Source of the DNA: Syntrophaceae bacterium
Lineage (GTDB): Bacteria; Desulfobacterota; Syntrophia; Syntrophales; UBA5619
NCBI GenBank assembly: GCA_919902745.1
Contig: CAKKRN010000226.1
Span: forward strand, 1 to 8,014
DNA length: 8,014 nucleotides
Direction: 5' to 3'
Position numbers and translations under genes: made by a program. This document shows, piece after piece, positions 1 to 7,957 of the stretch. The notes under the pieces were generated by a model. That model was not told the DNA's origin. It saw only the letters and a program-made list of their open reading frames with translations, and made no database searches. Position 1 is the first letter of the stretch; every line of letters begins with the position of its first letter.

Positions 1-1
1 C

Positions 2-30
2 TTTTCATCGTCTTCATTTGCTGATAAGAT
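2..30 (+). promoter_or_regulatory. Candidate sigma70 promoter for ettA
   Basis: TAAGAT at 25-30 is preceded by TG at 22-23, giving an extended -10 (TGnTAAGAT). A weak -35, TTTTCA, lies at 2-7 with a 17-base spacer. Transcription would begin near 37, leaving a leader of about 20 bases that holds the Shine-Dalgarno sequence at 44-52. Each hexamer matches consensus at only 4 of 6 positions, and the window starts here, so an upstream gene reading through cannot be excluded. Confidence 0.4.
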
Positions 31-57
31 TCCCCATCATTCCAGAGGAGGAACACA

Positions 58-1714
<1,657 letters not shown>

Positions 1715-1743
<29 letters not shown>

Positions 1744-3607
1744 ATTCCAACTCGCGCTTTTTGATCACGATGAGGATCGCCGTGAGGGCGGCCTGCGTCA
1801 TCCCGGGGATTCGCTCCGCCTGGCCGACCGTGGCCGGCCCTACACGGGAGATCTTCGCTTTCAGCTCATTGGAGAGTCCCGGTACGGCGGCGTAATCGAG
1901 ATCCGCCGGCAGCTTCATTCCTTCGAGATCCTTCATCTTCCGGACAGACTCCTGCTGTCGTCGGATGTACCCCTCATATTTCGCCTCGATCTCGATCTGC
2001 CGTTTGACCGCGCGATCGGGGACGGCCTCCCAGCCGTCGAAACGGGAGAGGTCGTCGTAGCCGATCTCTTCGCGCTTGAGGAGTTGGAAAAGGGTAACCG
2101 GATTTTTGATCGGCGCCGTGTTCATCTCCGCGAGGGTCCGGTTGGTCTCTTCCACCGGAAAGATCCGAACGGAGGAGATTTTTTGGATACCGGTTTCGAT
2201 CCGGCGGGCCTTCTCCCGGAGAAGCCCGTGCTGCTCCTCTGTGATCAGGCCGAGTTCCCGCCCCTTTCCCATTAGGCGGAGCGTCGCGTTGTCCTCCCGG
2301 AGGATCAGCCGGTACTCGGCACGGGAGGTGAACATCCGGTAGGGTTCGTCGACGCCGCGCGTGACGAGATCGTCCACCATCACGCCCATGTAGGCATCCG
2401 ACCGGTCTAGAACAAAGGAAGGCCGCCCCTGGATCGCCAGAGCGGCGTTTACCCCGGCCCAGAGCCCCTGCGCCGCCGCCTCTTCATAACCGGAAGTTCC
2501 GTTTATCTGGCCGGCCAAATAAAGTCCTGCCACCCGCTTCGCCTCCAAGGTAATGCGGAGTTCGGTCGGCTGGACGAAGTCGTATTCGATCGCGTAGGCC
2601 AGGCGCATGATCTCCGCCTTCTCCAGGCCCGGAACGCTCTGAACGATTCTTTCCTGAAGATCCGGCGGAAGGCAGTTACCAAGTCCTTTCGCGTAGATCT
2701 CCTCCGTCTCCAGACCTTCCTGCTCGAGAACCACCGGGTGGCTTCCCCGATCGGCAAAACGCATCACCTTGTCTTCGAGAGAAGGACAGTAGCGGGCGCC
2801 GACCCCTTGTATTACCCCGGCGTAGAGCGGAGAAAATCGGATATTTTCACGGATGATCCGGTGCGTCTCGTCCGTCGTCGCCGAAAAGAAGGAGGGGAGG
2901 CGAGCCTCGCGGAGCCGCTCCGTCGTAAAGGAGAAGGGTTCCGGATCGGGGTCGCTGTCCTGGCGGACGAGGCGGGAAAAATCGATCGAGGAGGCGCGAA
3001 GCCGGGGGGGCGTCCCCGTCTTCATCCTTCCCATCTCGAAACCGAGTTCCTTGAGCGATGAGGAAAGCGCGAGGGAGGCGATCTCGCCGGCCCGACCCGC
3101 GGGATACCGGACGTCGCCGATGTGGATCAACCCCCCGAGGAAGGTCCCCGTGGTGATCACGACCGCCCGGCCGACATGGAAGACGTCTGTCTGATCGATA
3201 ACGCCGCGGATCCGCCCATCCTCAACGACGAGACGTTCCACGAGGCCCTGAAGAAGGTGAAGGCGCGGCTCCTTCTCCAGGACGGCCTTCATCGCAAGGC
3301 GGTAGCGCTGTTTGTCGCACTGGAAACGGGTGGACCGGACGGCCGGCCCTTTGGAGGCGTTCAGCAACCGGAAGTGGACGGCGGTCTGGTCGGCAATCCG
3401 GCCCATCTGGCCGCCCAGCGCGTCGACCTCTTTGACGAGCTGACTCTTGGCCAAACCGCCGATCGCGGGGTTGCAGGACATCAGCGCAATCGCGTCCAGG
3501 TTGATGTTGAACAGCAGGGTTTCGCAGCCCATCCTGGCCGCCGCGAGCGCGGCCTCGCAGCCCGCATGCCCTCCCCCGACAACGATGACGTCATATTCCC
3601 GATTCAT
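1715..3607 (-). CDS. mnmG: tRNA uridine-5-carboxymethylaminomethyl(34) synthesis enzyme MnmG (GidA)
   Basis: MnmG (630 residues, normal length) works with the GTPase MnmE to install (carboxymethyl)aminomethyl at C5 of wobble U34 in certain tRNAs, using FAD, NADH and a methylene-folate. An N-terminal Rossmann motif GGGHAG (11-16) binds FAD. The two conserved cysteines are C45 (SCNPAIGG) and C274 (YCPSLEDK, a GidA signature), matching E. coli C47 and C277. The second signature, [17 protein letters not shown], lies at 365-381. A helical C-terminal MnmE/tRNA-binding region ends with the typical GYIRRQ and [11 protein letters not shown] segments. The minus-strand leader carries AAGGA 11 bases before the ATG. 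The gene is not beside rsmG or mnmE here. It lies head-to-head with a radical SAM gene and tail-to-tail with ettA, overlapping the latter by 29 bp. The variant [11 protein letters not shown] replaces the E. coli-like NGISTSLPFDVQ, a difference I associate with deltaproteobacterial versions. Confidence 0.97.
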
Positions 3608-3621
3608 GAGTCCCTATTTCC

Positions 3622-3650
3622 TTGCAGTTCCGCAAGCAATTTAATATGAT
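3622..3650 (+). promoter_or_regulatory. Sigma70-type promoter for the radical SAM gene
   Basis: TTGCAG (3622-3627, 4/6 to TTGACA) and TATGAT (3645-3650, 5/6 to TATAAT) are separated by exactly 17 bases. Transcription would start near 3657, giving a leader of about 28 bases before the GTG at 3685. The -35 overlaps by two bases the complement of the mnmG Shine-Dalgarno (3619-3623), so polymerase bound here would sit on the mnmG leader. The -10 contains the in-frame ATG at 3646, which argues against that ATG being the translation start. Confidence 0.6.
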
Positions 3651-3673
3651 CGCCGGGAAAAACACAACCGAAA

Positions 3674-3679
3674 AAAGGA
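3674..3679 (+). promoter_or_regulatory. Ribosome binding site that decides the GTG start at 3685
   Basis: AAAGGA lies five bases before the in-frame GTG at 3685. The upstream in-frame alternatives, TTG 3622 and ATG 3646, have no comparable site and coincide with the -35 and -10 of the predicted promoter. The protein from 3685 begins just before the aligned family start. Confidence 0.6.
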
Positions 3680-3684
3680 CTCCC

Positions 3685-4656
3685 GTGGGCAAACCGACCT
3701 TCTGGAACAACAAGAAGCGGTATTACGATCTGAAAAGTTACTGGATCAACCGCTTCGGCTGCCGGGTGCACAAGCTCCCGATCGACGCCGGCTTCACCTG
3801 CCCGAACCGCGACGGCACCGTCGCCACGGGGGGATGCATCTATTGCGACGGGAGGGGATCGGCGCTTCGCCAGGCGGGCCCGCTGCCCTCGGTCGGCGAA
3901 CAGATCCGCCGGGGAAAGGCATTTTATCGCGGGCGCGGCAGGGCGGAGAAATTTATCGCCTATTTCCAGACCTTCACGAACACCTATGCCCCGGTGGAAA
4001 CACTCCGTGCACTTTACGACGAGGCGCTCGCAGAAGAGGACGTGATCGGCCTTTCGATCGGGACGAGGCCGGACTGCCTCCCCGACGAGACGCTTGCTCT
4101 GATCCGTTCGTATGCGGAGCGGCATCACGTGTGGCTGGAGTTCGGCCTCCAGTCGATCCATGACCGGACGCTTCAGACGATCAACCGGGGCCACAACGCG
4201 GCGGCCTTCCGCGAAGCAGTCCAAAGGGCCTCCGGCGGGCCCATTCGGATTTGCGTCCACATCATCGTCGGCCTTCCCGGCGAGAGCCGCGAGGAGATAC
4301 TGGAGACGGCAAGGGAGATCGCCGGGCTGCCGGTTCAGGGGATCAAGATCCACTCCCTCCTTGCACTGAAGGGGACGGCGCTCGGCGAACGTTATGCAAA
4401 AGAGGAAATCGCGCTGATGACCCGCGAGGCTTACGTCGGGACGGTCTGCGACATCCTTGAACTCCTGCCGCCGGAGATGGTGATCCAGAGATTGACGGCC
4501 GATGGTTATCGGGATATCTTCCTCGGACCGGCGTGGGCGGGAAACAAGCTCGCAGTCCTGAACGCAATCGACCGAGAGATGGAGAGGCGGGACGCCTGGC
4601 AGGGGGGGAAATATGGAGCCGCCTCGGTCCCCGGAACCTGTCGAAGGAAAGCGTGA
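3685..4656 (+). CDS. TIGR01212-family radical SAM protein (YhcC/YtqA type, MnmL-like)
   Basis: This 323-residue radical SAM enzyme has its cluster-binding cysteines at C39, C51 and C54 in an unusual C-X11-C-X2-C arrangement (CPNRDGTVATGGCIYC). That spacing is diagnostic of the YhcC/YtqA family and unlike the classic CX3CX2C. Other family hallmarks follow in order: YFQTFTNTYAP, SIGTRPDCL, WLEFGLQSIHDRTLQTINRGH-like, HIIVGLPGES, IKIHSLLALKGT and a C-terminal NAIDREMERR segment. The E. coli member, YhcC, has no settled function to my knowledge. The B. subtilis member YtqA has been reported (as MnmL) to act on the side chain of wobble uridine after MnmEG. The divergent position beside mnmG fits a similar role here, but that is inference. 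I chose GTG 3685 because of its Shine-Dalgarno and the promoter upstream; longer forms from TTG 3622 or ATG 3646 are less likely. hisH follows after 85 bp with no clear terminator. Confidence 0.88.
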   Translation: MGKPTFWNNKKRYYDLKSYWINRFGCRVHKLPIDAGFTCPNRDGTVATGGCIYCDGRGSALRQAGPLPSVGEQIRRGKAFYRGRGRAEKFIAYFQTFTNTYAPVETLRALYDEALAEEDVIGLSIGTRPDCLPDETLALIRSYAERHHVWLEFGLQSIHDRTLQTINRGHNAAAFREAVQRASGGPIRICVHIIVGLPGESREEILETAREIAGLPVQGIKIHSLLALKGTALGERYAKEEIALMTREAYVGTVCDILELLPPEMVIQRLTADGYRDIFLGPAWAGNKLAVLNAIDREMERRDAWQGGKYGAASVPGTCRRKA

Positions 4657-4676
4657 GCAAACAGGTTGCCTTCGGC
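4635..4676 (+). repeat. Two mutually exclusive inverted repeats at the end of the radical SAM gene
   Basis: AACCTGT (4635-4641) can pair with ACAGGTT (4661-4667). GTCGAAGG (4640-4647) can pair with CCTTCGGC (4669-4676, one G-T pair). The arms interleave and share bases, so only one hairpin could form at a time. They span the stop codon of the radical SAM gene, before hisH. No U-run follows, so this is not a standard terminator. It may be chance. Confidence 0.35.
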
Positions 4677-4741
4677 GTCGTTGAACCGGAAAAGTCGGGA
4701 GCTGCACCTGTCTTGCGGTCTGGGCGGAAAAGAGGAAAAAC

Positions 4742-5377
4742 ATGATCGGCATCGTGGATTACCGGGCGGGAAACCTCACCAGCGTCGCCCGGGCGCTGGA
4801 ATCGCTGAACGAACCCTGCATCATCACAAATGATAGCAGATTGTTGGATGACGCAAGCCATATCATCTTCCCCGGCGTCGGCGCCGCCGGCGCAGCGATG
4901 GCAAACCTCCGGGAGAGCGGTTTGGACGGTCATCTGAAAAAATGGGTGCAGAACGGCAAACCGGTCCTTGGTATCTGCCTCGGAACCCAGGTGATCTTCG
5001 AGAGCAGCGAGGAGGACGATACCCCCTGCCTCGGCATCGTCCCGGGAGTCGTCAAACGGTTTCCAGCGGATCTCCGGGAAGGGGAGGAGAAGCTCAAGAT
5101 CCCCCACATGGGCTGGAACCGCGTCGCATTCCGGAAGGATCATCCGGTTTTCGCCGGGATTCCCGGGGATGCGGAGTTTTACTTCGTCCACTCCTACTAC
5201 CCGGCCCCGGCGGACGAGACCTGGGCCGCCGGCTGGACCGATTACGGCATCCGTTTCTGTTCCGCCGTGGCCCGCAGAAACCTTGTCGCGGTTCAGTTTC
5301 ACATGGAGAAGAGCGGCAGGCCCGGGCTCACCCTGCTGGCCAATTTCTGCCGATGGGGAGGAATCGATGCTCAGTAA
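4742..5377 (+). CDS. hisH: Imidazole glycerol phosphate synthase, glutaminase subunit HisH
   Basis: HisH hydrolyses glutamine and passes ammonia to HisF, which makes imidazole glycerol phosphate and AICAR from PRFAR in histidine biosynthesis. The 211-residue protein is a class I glutamine amidotransferase with a complete triad: C79 in the nucleophile elbow GICLGTQ, then H187 and E189 in QFHMEKS. The N-terminus [15 protein letters not shown], the oxyanion-region PGVGA (44-48) and KIPHMGWN (119-126) are classic HisH motifs. Two common positions differ from many homologues: GICLGTQ rather than GICLGMQ, and HMEKS rather than HPEKS. Neither removes a catalytic residue. The start has AGAGGA at 4731-4736, five bases upstream. 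The gene overlaps hisF by 11 bp, as expected for translationally coupled subunits of one complex. No other his genes lie in the window, so the pair appears detached from a full his operon. It is probably transcribed from the radical SAM promoter or an unseen one. Confidence 0.95.
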   Translation: MIGIVDYRAGNLTSVARALESLNEPCIITNDSRLLDDASHIIFPGVGAAGAAMANLRESGLDGHLKKWVQNGKPVLGICLGTQVIFESSEEDDTPCLGIVPGVVKRFPADLREGEEKLKIPHMGWNRVAFRKDHPVFAGIPGDAEFYFVHSYYPAPADETWAAGWTDYGIRFCSAVARRNLVAVQFHMEKSGRPGLTLLANFCRWGGIDAQ

Positions 5378-6146
5378 ACGGATCATCCCCTGCCTCGACG
5401 TCCGCGACGGCCGCCTGACCAAGGGGATCAAATTCAAGGAAAACGTGGATATCGGAGACCCGGTTGAGGCGGCGCGCGCCTACTACGAACAGGGGGCCGA
5501 CGAGATCGTCTTCTACGACATCACCGCCTCGGCCGAGGGGCGCGCGATCATGCTCGACGTCGTGAAAAGGGTTGCCGAGACGATCTTCATCCCCTTCTCC
5601 GTCGGGGGCGGCATCCGGACGGTGGACGACATGCGGCAGGTGATCCTTGCCGGGGCGGAGAAGGTCAGCGTCAATTCGGAGGCGGTAAAAAATCCAGGCG
5701 TCATCAAGGATGGGGCAAGGGCCTTTGGCAGCCAGTGCATCGTCCTTGGCATGGACGTCAAAAAAGTGTTAGCAAGCCGTGAAATTCCCTCGGGATATGA
5801 GATGGTCATTCACGGCGGAAGAACCTTCACCGGCCTCGACGCCCTCCGCTGGGCGAAGGAGGCGGAGCGCCTCGGCGCGGGAGAGATCTGTCTCAACTCC
5901 ATCGACGCCGACGGGACTTTAGATGGTTACGAACTCGATCTGACCGCGCTGATCTCCAGCCATGTCGGCATCCCGGTGATCGCCTCCGGCGGCGCGGGGA
6001 AACCGGAGCACCTCCTCGACGTCCTTACCCTCGGGAAGGCGGACGCCGCCCTGATCGCGTCGATGGTCCACTACCGGACCCATACCATTGCTGAAATCAA
6101 GTCCTTTCTCCACGAACGCGGCGTGAAGACCCGGATGCTTTGGTAA
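5367..6146 (+). CDS. hisF: Imidazole glycerol phosphate synthase, cyclase subunit HisF
   Basis: HisF is the (beta/alpha)8-barrel synthase half of the HisH-HisF complex. The 259-residue protein keeps both catalytic aspartates at the same numbers as in T. maritima: D11 (IIPCLDV) and D130 (LGMDVKK). Phosphate-binding glycine loops are seen at SVGGGIR (78-84) and [10 protein letters not shown] (206-215). The strand-6 motif reads [10 protein letters not shown] (175-184), where many HisF have LLTSxDxDGT. The change of the conserved Thr to Asn177 touches an active-site position but occurs, as I recall, in some deltaproteobacterial HisF. The ATG at 5367 is chosen because it begins the family-standard [12 protein letters not shown] and has GGGGAGGA (5355-5362) four bases upstream. 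An open frame extends back to 5169 but reads through hisH out of frame and is not real. The start overlaps the hisH stop by 11 bp. Confidence 0.96.
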   Translation: MLSKRIIPCLDVRDGRLTKGIKFKENVDIGDPVEAARAYYEQGADEIVFYDITASAEGRAIMLDVVKRVAETIFIPFSVGGGIRTVDDMRQVILAGAEKVSVNSEAVKNPGVIKDGARAFGSQCIVLGMDVKKVLASREIPSGYEMVIHGGRTFTGLDALRWAKEAERLGAGEICLNSIDADGTLDGYELDLTALISSHVGIPVIASGGAGKPEHLLDVLTLGKADAALIASMVHYRTHTIAEIKSFLHERGVKTRMLW

Positions 6147-6211
6147 ATGGCCGCACGGAAGAAGAAATCTCCGGGGAAACGGTACAGGTTATTTTTTCAG
6201 CGTCTGAGCCC

Positions 6212-6240
6212 TTGATAATTGCCCTTGACGTCATTATACT
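6212..6240 (+). promoter_or_regulatory. Strong sigma70-type promoter for pdxST (and probably yhbY)
   Basis: TTGATA (6212-6217) and TATACT (6235-6240) are each 5/6 to consensus and lie exactly 17 bases apart. The start point would be about 6247, giving a leader of about 47 bases before pdxS. A second -35-like TTGACG at 6225 is too close to the same -10 to be used with it. The location, in the only gap (147 bp) between hisF and pdxS, fits a separate pdx transcription unit. Confidence 0.7.
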
Positions 6241-6276
6241 AATGCCATAAAAACGAGCCGGGAGGGTTCATCCCAC

Positions 6277-6284
6277 AGGGAGGT
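6277..6284 (+). promoter_or_regulatory. pdxS ribosome binding site within a GGGAGG-duplicated leader
   Basis: AGGGAGGT ends nine bases before the pdxS ATG (6294). A second GGGAGG at 6260-6265 lies farther upstream, with CCC at 6272-6274 between the two. The CCC could pair with either G-run, through very short 3-bp stems. The site supports the ATG at 6294. Any control by pairing is speculative. Confidence 0.6.
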
Positions 6285-6293
6285 AAAAATATC

Positions 6294-7175
6294 ATGGATG
6301 CAAAGAGATATGAACTGAATGTCCAGTTGGCGCAGATGCTCAAAGGCGGCGTCATCATGGATGTGACCAATGTGGAGCAGGCGAAGATCGCCGAGGAAGC
6401 GGGCGCCGTGGCCGTCATGGCCCTGGAGCGGGTTCCCGCAGACATCCGACGGGACGGCGGGGTGGCGCGGATGTCCGACCCGGCGATGATCGCCGAGATC
6501 AAGAAGGCCGTTTCCATCCCCGTTATGGCGAAGGTGCGTATCGGCCACTTCGTAGAGGCCCAGATCATTGAGGCCCTGAAGATCGATTACATCGACGAGA
6601 GCGAGGTCCTGACCCCCGCCGATGAGGAATGCCACATCGACAAGACGAAATTTGCCATCCCCTTCGTCTGCGGCGCCCGCAACCTTGGAGAGGCGCTTCG
6701 CCGCATCGCCGAAGGTGCGGCGATGATCCGCACCAAAGGCGAGGCCGGGACGGGAAACGTTGTCGAGGCCGTCCGCCACATGAGGACGATGAACCGCGAG
6801 ATCCGCCAGCTTGCCCACATGCCGGTGGAGGAGGTGACCGGTTTCGCCAAGGCGAACGGCATCCCCTATGAACTGGCCCTCAAGGTGAGGGAACTCGGCC
6901 GCCTGCCGGTCGTCAACTTTGCCGCGGGCGGGATTGCGACGCCCGCCGATGCGGCGCTGATGATGCAACTCGGCTGCGACGGGGTTTTCGTCGGCTCCGG
7001 CATCTTCAAATCGGCGACGCCCGCCGTACGCGCACGGGCGATCGTCAAGGCCACGGCCTATTTCAACGACCCTGCCAAAATCCTCGAGGCCTCCATGGGT
7101 CTCGGCGAGGCGATGCCAGGCCTGGAGATCTCTGCCATCCCCAAGGAACAACTCCTGGCCGGCCGCGGCTGGTAG
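6294..7175 (+). CDS. pdxS: Pyridoxal 5'-phosphate synthase, synthase (lyase) subunit PdxS
   Basis: PdxS condenses ribose 5-phosphate, glyceraldehyde 3-phosphate and ammonia into PLP in the deoxyxylulose-independent vitamin B6 route. Ammonia comes from PdxT. The 293-residue (beta/alpha)8 protein normally forms a dodecamer that binds twelve PdxT. D23 (IMDVTN), K80 (VMAKVRIGH) and K148 ([12 protein letters not shown]) match B. subtilis D24, K81 and K149, the residues that form covalent sugar intermediates and shuttle them between sites. The phosphate-binding GEAGTGN (149-155) and the late-barrel segments [19 protein letters not shown] and [11 protein letters not shown] are fully conserved. Length is standard. 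It has its own sigma70 promoter 54-82 bases upstream and a good Shine-Dalgarno. pdxT follows after 23 bp, so the two subunits are surely co-expressed. Confidence 0.98.
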   Translation: MDAKRYELNVQLAQMLKGGVIMDVTNVEQAKIAEEAGAVAVMALERVPADIRRDGGVARMSDPAMIAEIKKAVSIPVMAKVRIGHFVEAQIIEALKIDYIDESEVLTPADEECHIDKTKFAIPFVCGARNLGEALRRIAEGAAMIRTKGEAGTGNVVEAVRHMRTMNREIRQLAHMPVEEVTGFAKANGIPYELALKVRELGRLPVVNFAAGGIATPADAALMMQLGCDGVFVGSGIFKSATPAVRARAIVKATAYFNDPAKILEASMGLGEAMPGLEISAIPKEQLLAGRGW

Positions 7176-7186
7176 GGGAGGTCCTC

Positions 7187-7239
7187 AGGACGGAATCGAT
7201 GAGCCGCACTGAATTGAAGCCCCCCATCGCCGCAGGAGG
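7187..7239 (+). promoter_or_regulatory. Two competing ribosome binding sites for pdxT
   Basis: AGGA at 7187-7190 lies eight bases before ATG 7199, a workable distance. AGGAGG at 7234-7239 is a stronger match but ends one base before ATG 7241, too close for full pairing; using only AGGA (7234-7237) would leave three bases. Homology favours 7241 (protein begins MIGVLDLQGDV, as in the family), spacing favours 7199. Confidence 0.45.
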
Positions 7240-7957
7240 GATGATCGGCGTCCTGGATCTCCAGGGGGACGTATGCGAACACCTCGATCACCTGGGGCGT
7301 CTTGGCGTCGCCGCCCGGCCGGTGAAGCAGGCCGAAGACTTCGAAGGGCTGGCCGGACTGATCCTGCCCGGCGGCGAGAGCACCTGTCTCGCCCGGCTTC
7401 TGCAAATCTTCGGCATCGACAAGGTTATCATCCGGAAATTCCACGAGGGGATGAAACTCTGGGGCACCTGCGCGGGGGCGATTCTGCTGGCAAAATCGCT
7501 CACGGGAGAGGCGCCCCACCTCGGCCTGATCGACATCGAGGTCGAACGAAACGGCTTCGGGAGCCAGTTGGACAGTTTCGCCAGCGAGGCCTCCATCCCA
7601 AGGCTTTCCCAGACGCCTATACCGCTGACTTTTATCCGCGCCCCCAAGATCCTCAGCGTAGGGAGGAGGGTGGATGTCCTCCTCTGGATCGACGACTTCA
7701 TCGCGGCGGCCGAATCACCCGGTGTCCTGGTGACTATTTTTCATCCCGAACTGACGCCTTCTCTCGCATTTCACCGATATTTTGCACGCAAATGCGGCCT
7801 CCGGCCCGGCGGGGAGGAAACGGCAATCGATCCCTCCTGGGATAAAACAAGCTGGATGCGTCTCGCTCGAATCACGCCCATGGAAAGGCGGTCCGCCGAA
7901 CCCCTCGCGAAGGTATTGCCACAGGAGATTGATCATGAAACCCCTGAAGGGATTTGA
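7199..7957 (+). CDS. pdxT: Pyridoxal 5'-phosphate synthase, glutaminase subunit PdxT, with an extended C-terminus
   Basis: PdxT hydrolyses glutamine and delivers ammonia to PdxS. Family motifs are in order: GVLDLQGDV (17-25), PGGEST (57-62), nucleophile elbow GTCAGAILL with C91, VERNGFGSQLDSF (115-127), FIRAPKI, and H182 with E184 in FHPELT. Counted from the internal Met15 these are C77, H168 and E170, close to B. subtilis C79, H170 and E172. The usual protein is about 190-200 residues and ends near HRYF. Here that point is about residue 195, and a further 50 or so residues (201-252) continue to the stop. This tail shows no motif I recognise. It uses codons such as CGA, AGG, GTA and TTG more freely than the body, and overlaps the yhbY start by 23 bp. 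It could be read-through into a former intergenic region. The first 14 residues may also be untranslated if ATG 7241 is the real start. Confidence 0.93.
   Translation: MSRTELKPPIAAGGMIGVLDLQGDVCEHLDHLGRLGVAARPVKQAEDFEGLAGLILPGGESTCLARLLQIFGIDKVIIRKFHEGMKLWGTCAGAILLAKSLTGEAPHLGLIDIEVERNGFGSQLDSFASEASIPRLSQTPIPLTFIRAPKILSVGRRVDVLLWIDDFIAAAESPGVLVTIFHPELTPSLAFHRYFARKCGLRPGGEETAIDPSWDKTSWMRLARITPMERRSAEPLAKVLPQEIDHETPEGI

Noticed and set aside
3639..3667. mnmG promoter on the minus strand: TTGTGT (3662-3667) with TTAAAT (3639-3644), spacer 17
   Set aside because: The hexamers match consensus at only 3 and 4 positions in an AT-rich patch, so it cannot be told from chance, though a promoter must lie nearby.
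5169..5366. N-terminal extension of hisF upstream of ATG 5367
   Set aside because: It reads hisH in the wrong frame, has an Arg/Pro/Ser-rich nonsense composition, and the family start with a good ribosome binding site is at 5367.
3604..5437. Long minus-strand open frames (382 and 364 codons) opposite the radical SAM gene and hisH
   Set aside because: They run antisense to genes with clear family motifs, cross gene boundaries, and show Arg/Pro-rich compositions without recognisable domains. This is a usual artefact of high-GC coding DNA.
6179..6197. Possible terminator after hisF ending in TTTTTT (6192-6197)
   Set aside because: Only a 3-bp AAC/GTT stem can be found before the T-run; too weak for an intrinsic terminator.
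5361..7201. The same GAATCGATG string at the hisF and pdxT starts
   Set aside because: It is nine bases built around a start codon, with different ribosome binding sites on each side; most simply coincidence.
6294..7957. A fused or novel PLP biosynthesis system
   Set aside because: PdxS and PdxT are separate, canonical subunits with all catalytic residues; only the PdxT tail is unusual.
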